Assembly: GCF_051014445.1 (NCBI RefSeq) | Contig: NC_135140.1 | Span: forward strand, 18,097,501 to 18,161,500 | DNA: 64,000 nt | Reading direction: 5' to 3' | From: Colletes latitarsis | Taxonomy: Eukaryota > Arthropoda > Insecta > Hymenoptera > Colletidae | In this document: piece by piece, positions 61,301-64,000 of the stretch | How positions within the stretch are numbered: position 1 is the first letter of the stretch | Layout of the letters: each line of letters opens with the position of its first letter | Translations under genes and position numbers: made by a program | The notes under the pieces: generated by a model | What the model saw: only the letters and a program-made list of their open reading frames with translations | Told to the model about the DNA's origin: nothing | Databases searched by the model: none

Positions 61301-63801
61301 TTGACCCCGACAACAAAGACTCTGAATCAGAAAAAACGTTCTCTTTATAGAAAAGCTCCGAACGGCACAGCAAGCTTTAGATTCGACTGCGTTATTACTT
61401 TCTCTGTAGAAAAAAAAATGCAATAATAGACGCAGGAAGAAAAGGATCGAGAGTAAATTGACGTTTAACAATTAAACTAATCGATACCAGACTCTGGTTT
61501 TTGAAATTTTCTTAAATTTTAAGGAACGATATAAATCAGATGTGGTACTGTATTCCTTAAAAGTGGGTGGAACACGCAAAAAGTGAGAGAGAGACAAAGT
61601 AGAGCCGCCAACTTAGATCGAAACGTTGACTCGATCAAAACGTTAAGACAAAGAATATTTATAATTTCAAGTAACGATGGTAATTTATAACATTTCGTTT
61701 TTTAAACAGGTATGAATATAGATGTACTGAGCACGGAAGTATCGGGTGCAGCTTTGCAAGATCATCAACTACCCGCCACGTTGGTACCATTGTTTGGGAC
61801 ACCGTTCGTCATCCTGTTCATCCTTTTCCTCGCTTTACTGTACTTTGGCTACTCTTCCAGATAGTAAGTTCAATTATCTTTTTATTTAACTTTTCTAATT
61901 CAAATATTCTTCTCAAGCAAGACGCGTACAGTAATACCCGCTTTCAAGTGATACTCTCTATTTCGGATTCAAGTAACGGAACAAAATAATAAAGAAAAAT
62001 GAAAACAGTATAGTAACTTTTGTTTTTAAGTCACTAATGGGGGACAATTAGTTCGCTTGAAACCGGGGTAGGTAGTGGTTTCTATCGAAGTCAATAAAAA
62101 TCGTTACCTACCCCGCTTTCAAGTGAATTCACTGTCAATTGACTCCAAAACGTATATCTATGGATCTGTTTAATTCTAATTTACTTTTGTCACGAAAACT
62201 GCGTACCAGTCGTATTGTAAAAGTTTAAGGCGTCACGTGTCACGTGCCCCACCCTGTATATTTCGTTCGTTCTAACATCAGCGCGATGGAAGTTAATTTC
62301 GCAGACTTCCGGCGTGCAACATAAGGGTTGGAGGAGCTCACGAGGAGCAACCACTTGCAAACTGCGCCTCGTGTTTCATATTCCGTGTAATTACTTTTTT
62401 CTCATTGCGTTCTCTTCGCCTGGTCTCTATTTCCGTTTCCACCCGTTGCATCGACATCCACGTGTCGGTCGAATACAAGGATCCGAGAGGACGCGGCTTA
62501 TGAAAAACTTCATCGCGACTTTTCCGGAACATTTCACCCATAATTTTTTCGATTTGACTTGTTTTCTATACGAAGGTCACGTTATCGTATTAACTTTTTG
62601 TCGAACTTATCGATTGGACTTTTTTCTACTGGACATTCGTGCGTGGTTGGGTCGTGTTTGCCCTTAATCTTTCGCCAGCTACGCTTTTTTCAAGACTCTC
62701 TTCTCCCCTTTCAATTTTCTGCAAATGATTTTTGCAGTTACTAAATATTGCTTCTTTAAAAAATCGGTAAATTACGTTTTCAAGAAAAATGTAGTTGCAC
62801 TTTACAACTTGAAAGGAACTTTCGAGTAGCATAGCACTTATTAAACGGTGCAAAATGTTTTCTAACTTCGTTGGAAATAAAGTTTTGTTGTGTTCCAGTT
62901 ACTAGATACTATTCGTTAACAGTTTGGGCGTCAAAATGGTGTCGGCGTATCGAAGAAGTTCGTGTTAACTTTCGTGAAATCGAATAATGAAATGGTACGC
63001 GTCGAGTGGGGGCGTATTTCGCAGAGAAAGGGCAGGGGTTGTCTCGAATTCCACGAGGCGTGTGTATTGGTATTTACGCACAGTAAACCGAATTTCTATT
63101 GCATCCTTGTTGGGGGTTCACCGGTGAATTGGAAACCGTCGACGTACCAGAGGTTTCCTTTTCGTACATTTGCCATTTTTAATGCAAATGCACATGAAAA
63201 CCAAAGTGAATTAAATACACAAAAAATACAATGTCCATAGATAATATCAAATTGAATCCTTCGTTACCATTTAAGTTTCTAAAATAATTATACTTTGGCA
63301 TATCATGTACTTCAGACACCCTTATCCATTTCTGGCTACAAATAATATTTTCAGTAATGAATTTTTTTCTCGAAAGTGGTTAGGAATTCGGGGGTATGCC
63401 TATTAACCAAAAATGATTGTAATTGACACCTGCAACTAAAAATAATTTTTTTAGAATGATTTAAAATTTTTTTATTTCGCCGAAAAATTTCACTTGCTCG
63501 AATTTTTTTCTCGAAAGTGGTTAGGAATTCGGGGGTATGCCTATTAACCAAAAATGATTGTAATTGACACCTACAACTAAAAATAATTTTTTTAGAATGA
63601 TTTAAAATTTTTTTTTCGCCAGAAAATTTCTCCACTTATCCTGTCGATTTTTTCGAATAACCGAAAGCCGGATAATCAGAACTGTACTGTATAACGAAAA
63701 TAGCGTGTGAGGGGTGCAGAAAATATTTCAGTTTGCCAAACACCAGTGGCAACGGCCTGGCATTCAGCGAACTCGGCCCCGTTTACAATTTATCGTTTTA
63801 A
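58328..63801 (+). CDS. Amnionless: Amnionless, cubilin-partner endocytic receptor subunit
   Basis: Six exons join in phase: 58328-58600, 59456-59760, 60118-60241, 60346-60580, 61710-61863 and 63732-63801, giving 386 residues. After a signal peptide (to about residue 22) comes the amnionless N-terminus with Trp-Leu-Pro, NWMDNKVPEIDSHVVFPLE and a second related block, LFWADPENWNG, with PCRQDDIVLP. A Cys-rich von Willebrand factor C-like segment lies at about 193-245 (CEKCRCQDDP, CGYTPCEY, HCCRYCGG). A further Cys-containing part (CQYCGPSSKEC) may be used if the intron after 60580 is retained. One membrane helix spans about 337-360 and is followed by a short tail. In flies and vertebrates amnionless anchors cubilin and drives its uptake in nephrocytes or kidney and gut. 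Splicing at AGATA|GTAAGT avoids an immediate TAG and adds a 22-residue tail exon (63732-63801, LPNTSGNGLAFSELGPVYNL then SF). That last exon is the least certain part. Confidence 0.92.
61926..62135. repeat. Hairpin-motif repeats in the last amnionless intron
   Basis: AGTAATACCCGCTTTCAAGTGA occurs at about 61930. An inverted pair follows: TTCGCTTGAAACCGGGGTAGG (about 62050) against CCTACCCCGCTTTCAAGTGAA (about 62106), some 35 nt apart. These are the arms of the family at 53226-53286 and 53721-54095. Confidence 0.82.
63350..63635 (+). repeat. Two ~143-bp MITE monomers in the last amnionless intron
   Basis: Two nearly identical monomers (CTCGAAAGTGGTTAGGAATT phrase at about 63373 and 63511) lie just upstream of the last amnionless exon. 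They share the AAAAATGATTGTAATTGACA core of the copies at 1-614, 13795-14120 and 25946-26450. The high identity between the two units suggests local duplication. Confidence 0.88.
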
Positions 63802-64000
63802 ACTTGGCAATTTCTTCGTCGACGCGTTCCTCTGCAACCCTTTCGCTGGCTCGTAACGTTTAATTAGCTCGACCTGGCCAATCAAGTCGAACGGTTTATT
63901 TCTCGCGGCAATTGGGAGTGAAATTGGCGACGCGATTTTTGTCGAAAGATATTTTGCGATAAAATTTGAATTTACGTCGTAAATATATTAACATTTCAAA
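63802..64000. other. 3' flank of amnionless
   Basis: Short sequence to the window edge. No AATAAA was seen, so the amnionless mRNA probably ends at a variant signal or outside the window. Confidence 0.4.

Overview
This is an insect nuclear window, very probably from a hymenopteran and plausibly a bee. Genes have short introns with GT..AG ends. The allatostatin A prohormone encodes a bee-like set of FGL/FGI-amides, and the non-coding DNA is AT-rich with many small MITE-like repeats. I identified six protein-coding genes by reading exons and joining them in phase, plus two weaker candidates. No rRNA, tRNA or CRISPR array was recognised. Layout: (1) 1-614, the truncated end of a MITE built of ~143-bp monomers. 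(2) 1203-2209 (-), a three-exon insulin-superfamily prohormone with an unusual A-chain cysteine spacing. (3) 2.2-8.7 kb, no gene; it holds a 20-bp perfect palindrome, a 10-bp minisatellite and a decayed Tc1-type transposase. (4) 9015-12478 (+), coatomer beta subunit in nine coding exons. (5) 13041-19908 (-), the phototransduction channel gene trp in 17 coding exons. It ends in Gly-Trp-Leu, the INAD-binding tail known from fly TRP. It is tail-to-tail with beta-COP, and a TATA box with a rhodopsin-core-like motif lies upstream at 20968-20997. (6) 23112-25151 and 29992-33756 (both +), two tandem paralogues encoding secreted His/Lys/Glu/Gly-rich proteins (DUF4779-like), with an intact MITE and a possible small gene between them. 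(7) 34-55 kb, gene-poor. A TATA-driven, ATG-free leader exon near 42.8-43.0 kb may belong to allatostatin A, whose coding exons are at 55617-56641 (+). The interval carries several inverted repeats and a 176-bp tandem array that can form long hairpins. (8) 58328-63801 (+), amnionless, the cubilin partner, in six exons. The genes do not form a pathway. Beta-COP is housekeeping, trp is photoreceptor-specific, the insulin-like peptide and allatostatin A are hormones, amnionless is an endocytic receptor subunit, and the His-rich pair is secreted and of unknown role. The least explained material is the hairpin repeat family built on TTGTCACTTGAAAGCGGG (about 29.3, 53.2-54.1 and 61.9-62.1 kb), the two His-rich paralogues and the unusual insulin-like peptide.
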